DNA of 11,182 nucleotides from Actinomycetota bacterium (lineage in GTDB: Bacteria; Actinomycetota; Acidimicrobiia; Acidimicrobiales; Microtrichaceae). The stretch's first letter is position 1. Every line of letters starts with the position of its first letter. A program made the translations under genes and the position numbers. Location of the stretch: assembly GCA_018268735.1 (NCBI GenBank), contig JAFDWA010000030.1, forward strand, positions 1 to 11,182. Direction: 5' to 3'. The notes below the pieces were generated by a model that saw only the letters and a list, made by a program, of their open reading frames with translations, ran no database searches and was not told the DNA's origin. Positions 5,171 through 11,182 of this stretch are shown here, in pieces.

Positions 5171-6727
5171 ATGAGCGCCACGACCAGCGTGAAGAGCGAC
5201 CTGGAACCGCCCGTCACACAGCGTTCAGCCAGGAGGTCGGACCCCGCGGGTCGATCCTCGGACGCAGATGACCGGGTCGTCGGCGTCACCGTCGGGGCCG
5301 TGGCCGTCGCCTGCGTCGTCGCCTCGCTGGTCCTCGCCCGGTACCCGTCGATGCCGACGAGGATCGGACTCGTCGTGCTGTGGACCTCGATGGCCTTCGC
5401 CGGATCCGTCATCGGCTTCCGCTGCCGCTGCCGGTTCCGCCCGCCCAGGTCGGTCCAGGTTCGCCCACCCGACCGGTCGGCCCGGCGACGTCGACGCTGG
5501 GCCTCCGTCGCCGGTGCCGGGGCATCTGCGACAGCCGCAGCCGCCGTGCTCCTCCTGACCGGCTGGAGCCTCCTGGTCCTGGTGCCGGGTCTGCTGGCCG
5601 GCGCAGCCGCGGGCACGGTGCGCTACCGCAGGGTGTCGCTGCGACCGAGCCGGCCTGTGCGCTGGATCCCTCTGGTCGTCGCGCTGCTCGCCGTGCCGGC
5701 GCTGTTCTCCCTCGAGACGGTGCTCACCGCCGACAGCTCGGACGCGCTGTCGATCCGCGCGGTCGAGTGGTTCAGGGACAACGGCGGCGCGGGCGTCGTC
5801 AACTCGACGGAGCACTGGTGGTACACGAACCACGCACCACCCGTCGGCGGCACGCCGAGCACCGTCCCCCCGGCACCGACGCCTGCGGACCGGGCCGTGA
5901 CGCTCCCGTCGCTCAGGTCACCTGCCGCCACGCCACTGCCCGGTGAGGGCCAGTGGACCGTGACAGCGGGAACCGAGACGCATCCGATCGTCGCGACGAC
6001 GTTCCTGCGACCCGATGCCATCCACACGTCGATGGTGGTGGGGATCATGCGCATCGACCCGTCCCAGGTGCACATGGAGCTGGTCCCGGGAACCGAGCAA
6101 CCGGGCGGACCGGCACCGAGCGGCGGTGCGGTGCCGCCTGCGGCGAGGGCGTCGCTCGTGGCAGCGTTCAACGCCGGGTTCCGGATGTCGGAGGCCAACG
6201 GCGGGTGGTACTCCGCAGGCCGCACCGTCGTCCCGCTCCGGAACGGGTCCGCGTCGCTGGTGCTGCGCGACGACGGACGGGCCGACGTCGGCGCCTGGGG
6301 ACGCGACGACCACATGGACCCGCACGTGACCGCCGTTCGCCAGAACCTCGCGCTGATCGTCGACGGCGGACGCCTGGTGCCCGGTACCGACGATGCCGCG
6401 AACCTCCTGTGGGGCAAGACCCTCGGTCACAAGGTGCTCGTGAACCGCTCCGGAGTGGGCATCACCGCCGACGGTGCCCTCATCTACGTCGGAGGACCGG
6501 GCTTGTCGGTGGCGTCGCTCGGACAGACGCTCATCGCCGCCGGAGCGGTCCGGGCGATGGAGATGGACATCAACACCGCGTGGGTCAACGCGTTCACGTA
6601 CACCCCCGGTCCGAACGGACCGACCGGCACGAAGCTCGTCGACAGCATGACCCACGGACCCGACCGATACCTCCGCACCCAGACCCGGGACTTCGTGGCG
6701 GTCACCACGTCGGCCGACCACCAGTAG
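5171..6727 (+). CDS. Membrane-anchored phosphodiester glycosidase (NAGPA-domain) protein, copy 1
   Basis: A 518-residue protein. The N-terminal part has about five transmembrane segments (near 36-56, 65-83, 111-132, 134-150 and 165-185), with Arg-rich loops placing the N-terminus inside and the rest outside. A conserved juxtamembrane block (VEWFRDNGG ... EHWWYTNHAPPVGG, 198-227) and a short Pro-rich linker (228-255) lead to the catalytic-type domain at about 256-512. VAAFNAGF (330-337), NRSGVGITADG (425-435) and the GQTLIAAGAVRAMEMD stretch (451-466) are typical of the NAGPA/phosphodiester glycosidase family (PF09992), which cleaves sugar phosphodiesters such as those in envelope polymers. 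The usual DGG near the end of the motif is DIN (466-468). The substrate is unknown. It is followed by a close paralogue. Confidence 0.88.
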   Translation: MSATTSVKSDLEPPVTQRSARRSDPAGRSSDADDRVVGVTVGAVAVACVVASLVLARYPSMPTRIGLVVLWTSMAFAGSVIGFRCRCRFRPPRSVQVRPPDRSARRRRRWASVAGAGASATAAAAVLLLTGWSLLVLVPGLLAGAAAGTVRYRRVSLRPSRPVRWIPLVVALLAVPALFSLETVLTADSSDALSIRAVEWFRDNGGAGVVNSTEHWWYTNHAPPVGGTPSTVPPAPTPADRAVTLPSLRSPAATPLPGEGQWTVTAGTETHPIVATTFLRPDAIHTSMVVGIMRIDPSQVHMELVPGTEQPGGPAPSGGAVPPAARASLVAAFNAGFRMSEANGGWYSAGRTVVPLRNGSASLVLRDDGRADVGAWGRDDHMDPHVTAVRQNLALIVDGGRLVPGTDDAANLLWGKTLGHKVLVNRSGVGITADGALIYVGGPGLSVASLGQTLIAAGAVRAMEMDINTAWVNAFTYTPGPNGPTGTKLVDSMTHGPDRYLRTQTRDFVAVTTSADHQ

Positions 6728-6755
6728 CACCGCACGTTCCCACAGGGCCCACGTC

Positions 6756-6797
6756 CACGACGGCAGACCCCGAGCGACAGGGCTCCCTGCCGTCGTG
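6756..6797 (+). terminator. Long stem-loop between the two NAGPA paralogues
   Basis: CACGACGGCAG (6756-6766) and CTGCCGTCGTG (6787-6797) form a perfect 11-bp inverted repeat with a 20-base loop, inside which GAGC/GCTC can form a further short stem. It lies 28 bases after the stop of copy 1 and before the promoter of copy 2. No U-tract follows, so it may be a U-less terminator or an RNA-stabilising structure. Confidence 0.5.
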
Positions 6798-6839
6798 TCG
6801 GAGCGCGTCGTGGTTCCGCTGCTCCCGGCAACCCAGGGA

Positions 6840-6845
6840 TACGCT
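6840..6845 (+). promoter_or_regulatory. Predicted -10 box (TACGCT) for the second NAGPA-domain gene
   Basis: TACGCT lies 28 bases upstream of the TTG start at 6874 and 14 bases before the AGGAGGG ribosome binding site. It would give a short leader of about 20 bases, unlike the leaderless promoters elsewhere in the window. Confidence 0.42.
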
Positions 6846-6859
6846 GCCTCGGGGACCGG

Positions 6860-6866
6860 AGGAGGG
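6860..6866 (+). promoter_or_regulatory. Strong ribosome binding site (AGGAGGG) that decides a TTG start
   Basis: AGGAGGG ends seven bases before TTG at 6874, which is ideal spacing. No in-frame ATG or GTG lies at a comparable distance, so this site fixes the start of copy 2 at an unusual TTG codon. Confidence 0.7.
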
Positions 6867-6873
6867 AAACCTG

Positions 6874-8538
6874 TTGTCGATCCGCACCGACGCACCGACG
6901 CGAACGCAGAACGAGCTCAACGAGGAACCAGCAGAGCTCGAGGCCACCGGCGGCTACTTCGCCAACTCCGAGGACGTCGAGGCCATCCGTCGCCGCGACC
7001 GCTCCGCTGATCGGCTGGTGGGTGCAGCAAGCGGAGTGATCGTCGTCGCGGTCCTCATGGCGTCCGCGGTGCTGGCCCACGCAGAGACAGCCGTCGCGCG
7101 GATGGGATGGGTCGCTGCATGGGCGGCGATGATCACCGTGGCGCTGGGGATCGAGTCCCGCCTCGGACGGCCGGATCGGCCGCTGTCGTCTCGTCGCCCG
7201 ACACGCCCGGCTGCTCGACGACGACGCCTCGCGTTCCTGCTGTCGGTGCTCGCTGCTGCAGTGGTCGCAGTGGGAGTGCTGCTGACGCTCGGGTGGACCG
7301 CCACCTCGCTGCTGACCGGCATCTCCTCGGGCGGTGCGCTCGCGGTGAGTCGCCACCGGCGCGAGTCGCTGCGGCCACGGCGGACCCGGGGCTGGGTGCT
7401 CGTCGCCATCGCCATCGCCACCCTCCCGGTGATCTTCTCCCTCGATCTCCGCCTCACCGACGACGGCGCCGACCCGCTGACCATCCGCACCGTCGAGTGG
7501 CTCCGCGACAACGGCGGCGCGTCGATGGTCGACGCCGCCGAGAACTGGTGGTACGCCCGCCACCCGCCACCAGTCGGAGGGGTGCCGGCCACCCTGCCGC
7601 AGGCGCCCAGCACGGTGGCGCCGGATCCGACCACGACGTCGACCGTCGTGCAGCCCGGGACTCCTTCGGCGACACCGCCGCCGGCTCCACCGCCGACCGA
7701 ACCGAAGGTCGTCCTCGCCCCGGTGCCGACACCGGCCCAGCCGGTCCTTCCCGGCGAAGGGCAGTGGTCGATCACCGCCGGGACCGATGCCCGGCCCGCA
7801 GTCGCGACCACCTTCGTGCGGCCCGACGCGATCCACACCTCGGTGGTGGTCGGGATCATGCGGATCGATCCGATGCTCGTGCGGTTGCGGTTGATCCCGG
7901 GCACCGAGCAGCCAGGAGGTCCGGCACCCAGCGGCGGCGCCGTGCCCCTCGAGGACCGGCCCACGTTGGTCGCGGCGTTCAACTCCGGGTTCAAGATGAA
8001 GGACGCCCGCGGCGGCTGGTACTCCGAGGGCAACCTCGCGGTCCCGCTCCGTGACGGTGCCGCAACGCTGGTGCTGCGTGACGACGGACGGGCCGACGTC
8101 GGCGTCTGGGGTCGCGATGACACCCTCGACCCCCACATCACCGCGCTGCGCCAGAACCTGGTGCTCGTGGTCGACAACGGCCAGCTCGTGGCAGGCACCG
8201 ATGACGCGTCGAGCGGCAAGTGGGGCGGCACCGTCGGCAACAAGATCCTCGTCAACCGCTCCGGCGTCGGCATCACCGCGGACGGCGCGCTCGTCTACGC
8301 GGGCGGCGAGGGTCTGTCGGTGGCGACGCTCGGCCAGACGCTCATCGCCGCCGGGGCAGTCCGAGCGATGGAGCTGGACATCAACTACGCCTGGGTCAAC
8401 GCGTTCACCTACGCGCCCGGCCCGAACGGGCCGGTGGGGACGAAGCTCATCGCCGCCATGCCCTACGGTCCCGAGCGCTACCTGCGGTCGCAGGGTCGTG
8501 ACTTCGTGAGCGTCACGTTGAACCCGCCCCGTCCCTGA
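6874..8538 (+). CDS. Membrane-anchored phosphodiester glycosidase (NAGPA-domain) protein, copy 2
   Basis: A 554-residue paralogue of the preceding protein. The N-terminal 45 residues are charged and unlike those of copy 1. About five transmembrane segments follow (near 50-69, 76-93, 118-139, 141-158 and 173-191). The juxtamembrane block is VEWLRDNGG ... ENWWYARHPPPVGG (207-236). A much longer Pro/Thr-rich linker (about 237-291) leads to the NAGPA-type domain (292-548). That domain aligns with copy 1 without a gap over 257 residues at about 74 percent identity by hand count. It keeps VAAFNSGF, NRSGVGITADG and AMELDIN, again with DIN in place of DGG. A role in cutting or remodelling envelope glycan phosphodiesters is inferred from the family. 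The start is TTG with AGGAGGG upstream. The tRNA-Lys gene ends 15 bases downstream on the other strand. Confidence 0.88.
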   Translation: MSIRTDAPTRTQNELNEEPAELEATGGYFANSEDVEAIRRRDRSADRLVGAASGVIVVAVLMASAVLAHAETAVARMGWVAAWAAMITVALGIESRLGRPDRPLSSRRPTRPAARRRRLAFLLSVLAAAVVAVGVLLTLGWTATSLLTGISSGGALAVSRHRRESLRPRRTRGWVLVAIAIATLPVIFSLDLRLTDDGADPLTIRTVEWLRDNGGASMVDAAENWWYARHPPPVGGVPATLPQAPSTVAPDPTTTSTVVQPGTPSATPPPAPPPTEPKVVLAPVPTPAQPVLPGEGQWSITAGTDARPAVATTFVRPDAIHTSVVVGIMRIDPMLVRLRLIPGTEQPGGPAPSGGAVPLEDRPTLVAAFNSGFKMKDARGGWYSEGNLAVPLRDGAATLVLRDDGRADVGVWGRDDTLDPHITALRQNLVLVVDNGQLVAGTDDASSGKWGGTVGNKILVNRSGVGITADGALVYAGGEGLSVATLGQTLIAAGAVRAMELDINYAWVNAFTYAPGPNGPVGTKLIAAMPYGPERYLRSQGRDFVSVTLNPPRP

Positions 8539-8553
8539 CGGCGATGTTGCACG

Positions 8554-8626
8554 TGGGCCCCGTGGGGCTCGAACCCACGCGCGTCGGATTAAAAGTCCGC
8601 TGCTCTGCCAGCTGAGCTAGAGGCCC
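8554..8626 (-). tRNA. trnK: tRNA-Lys (anticodon UUU)
   Basis: On the minus strand the 73-base cloverleaf folds fully. The acceptor GGGCCTC pairs with GGGGCCC, with one G-T wobble. The D stem is GCTC/GAGC. The anticodon loop is CTTTTAA with anticodon TTT, and the T arm is GTGGG-TTCGAGC-CCCAC. The discriminator base is A. The 3' CCA is not encoded. Pair 27-43 is G-A, a mismatch at the top of the anticodon stem. No duplicated tRNA 3' end or integrase was seen nearby. Confidence 0.97.
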
Positions 8627-8630
8627 GGGC

Positions 8631-8654
8631 GTTCCGCGGAAAGTTCAGCGGAAC
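8631..8654. repeat. Inverted repeat just upstream of the tRNA-Lys gene
   Basis: GTTCCGC (8631-8637) and GCGGAAC (8648-8654) form a perfect 7-bp inverted repeat with a ten-base loop. It lies five bases from the tRNA 5' end, in the tRNA leader or promoter zone. Confidence 0.5.
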
Positions 8655-8713
8655 TCGTCGACTCCGATCTTCCCACACCGGCAGCTGCCTGCGACCTGCC
8701 GCACGACGAACCT

Positions 8714-9211
8714 GTGGCAGATCGTGCCGGGACGGGGACCACGCAACGGGAGCTCCTCTGCGTGTCGGCGTTCGTGTGTGAGATCGACTGCTGGGCGGTC
8801 GCGATCGCACACGAACACCGGCACGGGTGGGTCTGTTGCGCGTACCAAGCCCGACCCGAAGAGGAGGAGAGCCGACATGCGGGGAAGGCGACGTCGGGCG
8901 TTGCAGATGCTGCGGACTGCGAGCTGCGAGCCTCGCAGCAGCTCACGAAGCTCACCCAGGTCCTCTGGAACCGGTGGTTCGACGACGCCGACGCGAACGG
9001 ACTGATCGCGACCATCGATCTCCACGGACCTCCCGGCGACATGCGCGGTCCATCTGCGAACGCTGCCGAAGCGCAGCTGCACGCTCAGTGGTTCCGATCC
9101 GCACCGGTCGTCCTCGATGTGTGGGACGGGACGACGGGCCGGATCGCAGTCGCCGACCAACGCATGGATGCGTCGAGGTCCACAGGTAGCGTTCCCGCCC
9201 ATGACCCGTGA
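8714..9211 (+). CDS. Doubtful hypothetical protein
   Basis: An open frame of 165 residues from GTG 8714 to the TGA at 9209-9211. The first part is Cys/His/Trp-rich (CVSAFVCEIDCWAVAIAHEH and on to GWVCC). The middle includes LTKLTQVLWNRWFDDADANG and the end VVLDVWDGTTGRIAVADQ. I do not recognise a family. Against it: no ribosome binding site or -10 box stands at the start, the GC3 bias is weaker than in neighbours, an 18-bp inverted repeat lies within it, and its last 11 bases overlap the better-supported gene at 9201. In favour: it is the most coding-like of the frames in this stretch. It may be an orphan gene or chance. Confidence 0.28.
   Translation: MADRAGTGTTQRELLCVSAFVCEIDCWAVAIAHEHRHGWVCCAYQARPEEEESRHAGKATSGVADAADCELRASQQLTKLTQVLWNRWFDDADANGLIATIDLHGPPGDMRGPSANAAEAQLHAQWFRSAPVVLDVWDGTTGRIAVADQRMDASRSTGSVPAHDP
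8761..8825. repeat. 18-bp imperfect inverted repeat forming a long hairpin
   Basis: The arms at 8761-8778 (CGTGTCGGCGTTCGTGTG) and 8808-8825 match as reverse complements at 16 of 18 positions. In plus-strand RNA the two differences give one G-U wobble and one C-A mismatch. Inside, GATCG (8782-8786) pairs with CGATC (8802-8806), leaving a 15-base terminal loop. Confidence 0.75.
9187..9192 (+). promoter_or_regulatory. Predicted -10 box (TAGCGT) for the small GNAT gene
   Basis: TAGCGT is followed by eight bases and the ATG at 9201, with no ribosome binding site. It decided the choice of ATG 9201 over the in-frame GTG at 9117. Confidence 0.5.
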
Positions 9212-9497
9212 GGTGCACGACGTTCTCTCGGAACACCGCTACGTGCTGACCGACGGCTCCTGCGAGCTCGGACACGTCCTGTACACGGTCCTCGATCCCG
9301 GCCCACCCGAGCTGCGGAACCTGCGCCACACCGTGGTCGAGCCCGAACACCGCGGCGACGGCCTCGGTGGCGTGCTCGCAGCCGGGGTGATCGACCTCGT
9401 TCGCGACGCCGGCATCCGCGTCGTGCTGACATGCGAGTACCTGCAGCACTGGCTCTCGAAGCATCCGGAGGCACACGACGTGGTGGTGGAGCGATGA
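9201..9497 (+). CDS. Small GNAT-fold N-acetyltransferase-like protein (COG2388/YjdJ type)
   Basis: A 98-residue protein. Residues 40-60 (NLRHTVVEPEHRGDGLGGVLA) contain the HT-V-P-E beta strand and the RGDGLG acetyl-CoA-binding loop. Residues 61-75 form the following helix, and VVLTCEYLQHWLSKHPEAHDVV (75-96) is the conserved C-terminal strand with Cys78, seen in the short single-domain GNAT family also known from human GTLF-like and E. coli YjdJ proteins. The length of about 95-100 residues is normal for this group. The acceptor substrate is unknown for the family and here. The protein is cytosolic. The start ATG is supported by the TAGCGT box 8 nt upstream. The gene overlaps the kinase gene downstream by four bases (ATGA), implying cotranscription and coupled translation. 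Confidence 0.85.
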   Translation: MTREVHDVLSEHRYVLTDGSCELGHVLYTVLDPGPPELRNLRHTVVEPEHRGDGLGGVLAAGVIDLVRDAGIRVVLTCEYLQHWLSKHPEAHDVVVER

Positions 9498-11098
9498 CGA
9501 CGTCCGACGACCGATCACGAGCCGAGCAGGTCGTGCTGGCGATCGACCTCGGGACCGGTGGTCCCAAGACCGCGTACGTCGGACTCGACGGCACGATCAT
9601 CGACCACGACCACCGGCGCGTCGACATCCGCACCGCACCGGACGGCACCGCCGTCGAGGACGCCACCCAGTGGTGGGACGCGATCGTCGCATCGTGCGAG
9701 GTGCTCTCGAGTCGAGCCACGGTGCCACCCGATCAGATCGTCGCCGTGGCATGCACCGGCCAGTGGGGTTCGACGGTTCCCGTCGGTCGGGACGGCGAGC
9801 TGGTCGGCGATTGCATCCTCTGGCTCGACCAGCGCGCGCACGAGCTCGCGGCCCGTCAGCTCGGCGGCCGGGTCGCTGTCGAGGGCTACCGGCCCCGCGT
9901 CGTGCTCGAGTTCATCCGCCGAACCGGGGGTGCGCCGAGCCCACTGGGCAACGACCCGATGGGTCAACGCCTGTGGATCCGCCACGAGCAGCCCGACGTC
10001 GACCGCCGGACGGCGTACTTCATGGAGCCGGTCGACTACCTGAACATGCGCTTCACCGGGAAGGCCGCGGCGAGTCAGGCCTCGATGCTCGCCAGCTTCC
10101 TGACCGACAACCGCGGCCTCGACGCGGTCGCCTACGACCGCCTCCTGTGCGGGTTCGCGGGCGTCGACCCCGAACGCCTGCCGCCGTTGCAACCGATCCG
10201 CTCCATCGTCGGCGAGGTGCTCCCCGCCGTCGCCGACGAGCTCGGCATCCCCGCCGGCATCCCCGTCGTCACCGGCCTGCCGGACTTGCACGCGGCGACA
10301 CTCGGTTCGGGTGCCGTCCGCGACTTCCACGGCCACCTGTCGATCAGCACGTCGGCCTGGGTCGGGTGCCACACCCACGACAAGCGCACGTCGCTGATGA
10401 ACCAGATGGCGACGGTGCCCGCCGCGCTCGACGGCCGCTACGTGCTGGTGAACAACCACGACTGCGGCGGAGCGAGCATGGAGTGGCTGCTCGACATGGT
10501 CGTCGCTCCCGACGACGGGTTGACGCCGGGCGCGTCGCCCACGCTGTCGGACCTCGACCGGGTCGCGGGCGGCGTCGCCCCGGGAGCCGACGGTGTGATG
10601 TTCGCGCCCTGGCTCAAGGGCATGCGCTCACCTGCAGCGGACACCGCTGTGCGCGCAGCGTTCCTCAACGTCGGCATCGACACCGGACGCGCGCACCTGG
10701 TCCGCGCCGTGCTCGAGGGCGTCGCGCACCAGGTGCGGTGGATCCTCGACATCTCCGAGAAGGTGGTGCGCCACCCGCTGCACGACCTCCGCGCGATCGG
10801 TGGCGGCGCACAGTCCGACGTGTGGTGCCAGATCCACGCGGACGTGATCGGCCGGCCGGTGCATCGGGTCGCGCAGCCGCTCGTCGCGAACGTTCGGGGT
10901 GCGGCGCTGTTCGCGGGGCTCGTGACCGGTCGCCTCGCCGAGTCCGACATCGAGGGCGCTGCGACCGTCGACCGGGTGTTCACACCCGACCCGGACGCGT
11001 CGGCGCTGTACGAGTCGCGCCACGGTGAGTTCGTGAAGCTGCACAAGGAGCTCAAGGGCGTCGCGCACCGGCTCCACCGCATCACGCACCCGGCGTGA
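9494..11098 (+). CDS. FGGY-family carbohydrate kinase (xylulokinase-like)
   Basis: A 534-residue cytosolic protein, full length for an FGGY kinase. The N-terminal domain begins with the phosphate-binding AIDLGTGGPKTAYV (16-29) and contains CTGQWGS (87-93). The catalytic base is probably Asp264 in TGLPDLHAATLGSGA (260-274), the equivalent of the xylulokinase active-site Asp. The C-terminal ATPase domain has STSAWVG (285-291), the GGGAQSDVWCQIHADVIGRPV signature (436-456) and an AALFAG helix (470-475). FGGY kinases phosphorylate sugars or polyols with ATP. Xylulose is only the nearest guess, because no isomerase, transporter or regulator is present to indicate the sugar. The start ATG overlaps the stop of the preceding gene (ATGA). 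A longer in-frame start inside that gene (9431) is unlikely. Confidence 0.93.
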   Translation: MTTSDDRSRAEQVVLAIDLGTGGPKTAYVGLDGTIIDHDHRRVDIRTAPDGTAVEDATQWWDAIVASCEVLSSRATVPPDQIVAVACTGQWGSTVPVGRDGELVGDCILWLDQRAHELAARQLGGRVAVEGYRPRVVLEFIRRTGGAPSPLGNDPMGQRLWIRHEQPDVDRRTAYFMEPVDYLNMRFTGKAAASQASMLASFLTDNRGLDAVAYDRLLCGFAGVDPERLPPLQPIRSIVGEVLPAVADELGIPAGIPVVTGLPDLHAATLGSGAVRDFHGHLSISTSAWVGCHTHDKRTSLMNQMATVPAALDGRYVLVNNHDCGGASMEWLLDMVVAPDDGLTPGASPTLSDLDRVAGGVAPGADGVMFAPWLKGMRSPAADTAVRAAFLNVGIDTGRAHLVRAVLEGVAHQVRWILDISEKVVRHPLHDLRAIGGGAQSDVWCQIHADVIGRPVHRVAQPLVANVRGAALFAGLVTGRLAESDIEGAATVDRVFTPDPDASALYESRHGEFVKLHKELKGVAHRLHRITHPA

Positions 11099-11182
11099 CC
11101 GCGGCCGCTCTGACTCGCTGCACCAGCTCCTCGACCACGCACTGATCGAGCACCCAGCGGGCCGCTCGGTCACGACAGCGAG
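11082..11182 (-). CDS. C-terminal end of an unidentified minus-strand gene (partial)
   Basis: A minus-strand frame enters from the right edge and ends at TGA 11082-11084, giving 32 visible residues: DRAARWVLDQCVVEELVQRV and a short tail. The pattern of charged and hydrophobic residues suggests an amphipathic helix, and third positions are mostly G/C. It would overlap the end of the kinase gene by 17 bases in convergent orientation. Too little is visible to name a family, and another frame cannot be excluded. Confidence 0.4.
   Translation of the reverse strand, partial: RCRDRAARWVLDQCVVEELVQRVRAAAVTPGA

Larger units (their letters stand above)
8627..9200. other. Gene-poor segment with weak codon bias and inverted repeats
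   Basis: About 570 bases between the tRNA and the small GNAT gene hold no gene I can support with confidence. Frames are open on both strands. The best plus frame, from GTG 8714, has roughly 78 percent G/C at third positions by my reading, and the best minus frame, ending at 8645, has less; neighbouring genes are near 90 percent or more. Two inverted repeats (8631-8654 and 8761-8825) and the promoter of the next gene (9187-9192) are the visible structures. A decayed gene, a recently gained sequence or a structured RNA are all possible. Confidence 0.5.

Noticed and set aside
5953..6873. Extension of the second NAGPA gene upstream to 5953
   Set aside because: The frame happens to stay open through copy 1, but that part encodes Arg-rich shadow sequence, and the AGGAGGG site fixes the start at 6874.
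8554..8626. tRNA-Lys gene as an occupied integration site
   Set aside because: No integrase and no second copy of the tRNA 3' end were seen in the window.
8761..8825. Integron attC site
   Set aside because: The arms lack the RYYYAAC/GTTRRRY core boxes, only one copy exists, and no integrase gene is present.
8862..9005. Short ORF from ATG 8877 with AGGAGGAG upstream
   Set aside because: The ribosome-binding-like match is good, but the 42-residue product is Arg/Ser-rich with no domain-like pattern and lies in another frame of the same doubtful segment.
8645..9202. Minus-strand 185-codon frame
   Set aside because: Its third-position bias is lower than that of the competing plus frame, and its ATG coincides with the palindromic CATG context of the well-supported gene at 9201.
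9515..11028. Long antisense and alternative frames over the kinase gene
   Set aside because: The FGGY signatures are unambiguous in the frame from 9494; the other frames give Arg- or Val-rich products without motifs.

Overview
The window is very GC-rich, with strongly GC-biased third codon positions, frequent GTG starts and start codons that mostly lack a Shine-Dalgarno sequence. Together with a DUF3039 protein, which is an actinobacterial family, this points to a high-GC actinobacterium. The compact divergent leaderless promoters and the membrane-anchored NAGPA paralogues would suit a member of the Acidimicrobiia, but the lineage is an inference. No plasmid, phage or transposase gene was seen, so this looks like an ordinary chromosomal region with some unusual sequence details.

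Layout, left to right. A CdsA-like polytopic membrane protein runs off the left edge on the minus strand. Upstream of it, and overlapping it, is a MoaD-type sulfur carrier (645-881, minus). Divergent from these is a histidine-phosphatase-superfamily enzyme (945-1529, plus). A small Pro/Thr-rich acidic protein (1551-1832, minus) faces a single-TM protein of unknown function (1877-2344, plus), which is followed by the DUF3039 protein (2433-2729, plus). An array of five 26-bp tandem repeats (2729-2863) fills the convergent gap and supplies the last codons and stop of a thiolase-like protein (2839-4305, minus).

The centre is an envelope-glycan block: a NodB-type polysaccharide deacetylase lipoprotein (4343-5050), then two tandem paralogues (5171-6727 and 6874-8538) that each join about five transmembrane helices to an extracytoplasmic NAGPA-type phosphodiester glycosidase domain. 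A strong hairpin separates the paralogues, and each appears to have its own promoter. A tRNA-Lys(UUU) gene (8554-8626, minus) follows.

From about 8627 to 9200 there is no convincing gene. The stretch has weaker codon bias than its surroundings and contains an 18-bp imperfect inverted repeat. A small GNAT-fold protein (9201-9497) overlaps an FGGY carbohydrate kinase (9494-11098) by four bases. The last bases probably hold the C-terminus of a minus-strand gene.

The most systematic signal is a TANNNT -10 box placed 6-10 nt upstream of seven start codons. It fits leaderless transcription and was used here to choose several starts. The features most worth a closer look are the repeat array that has become a gene's C-terminus, the NAGPA pair, and the structured gene-poor segment after the tRNA.
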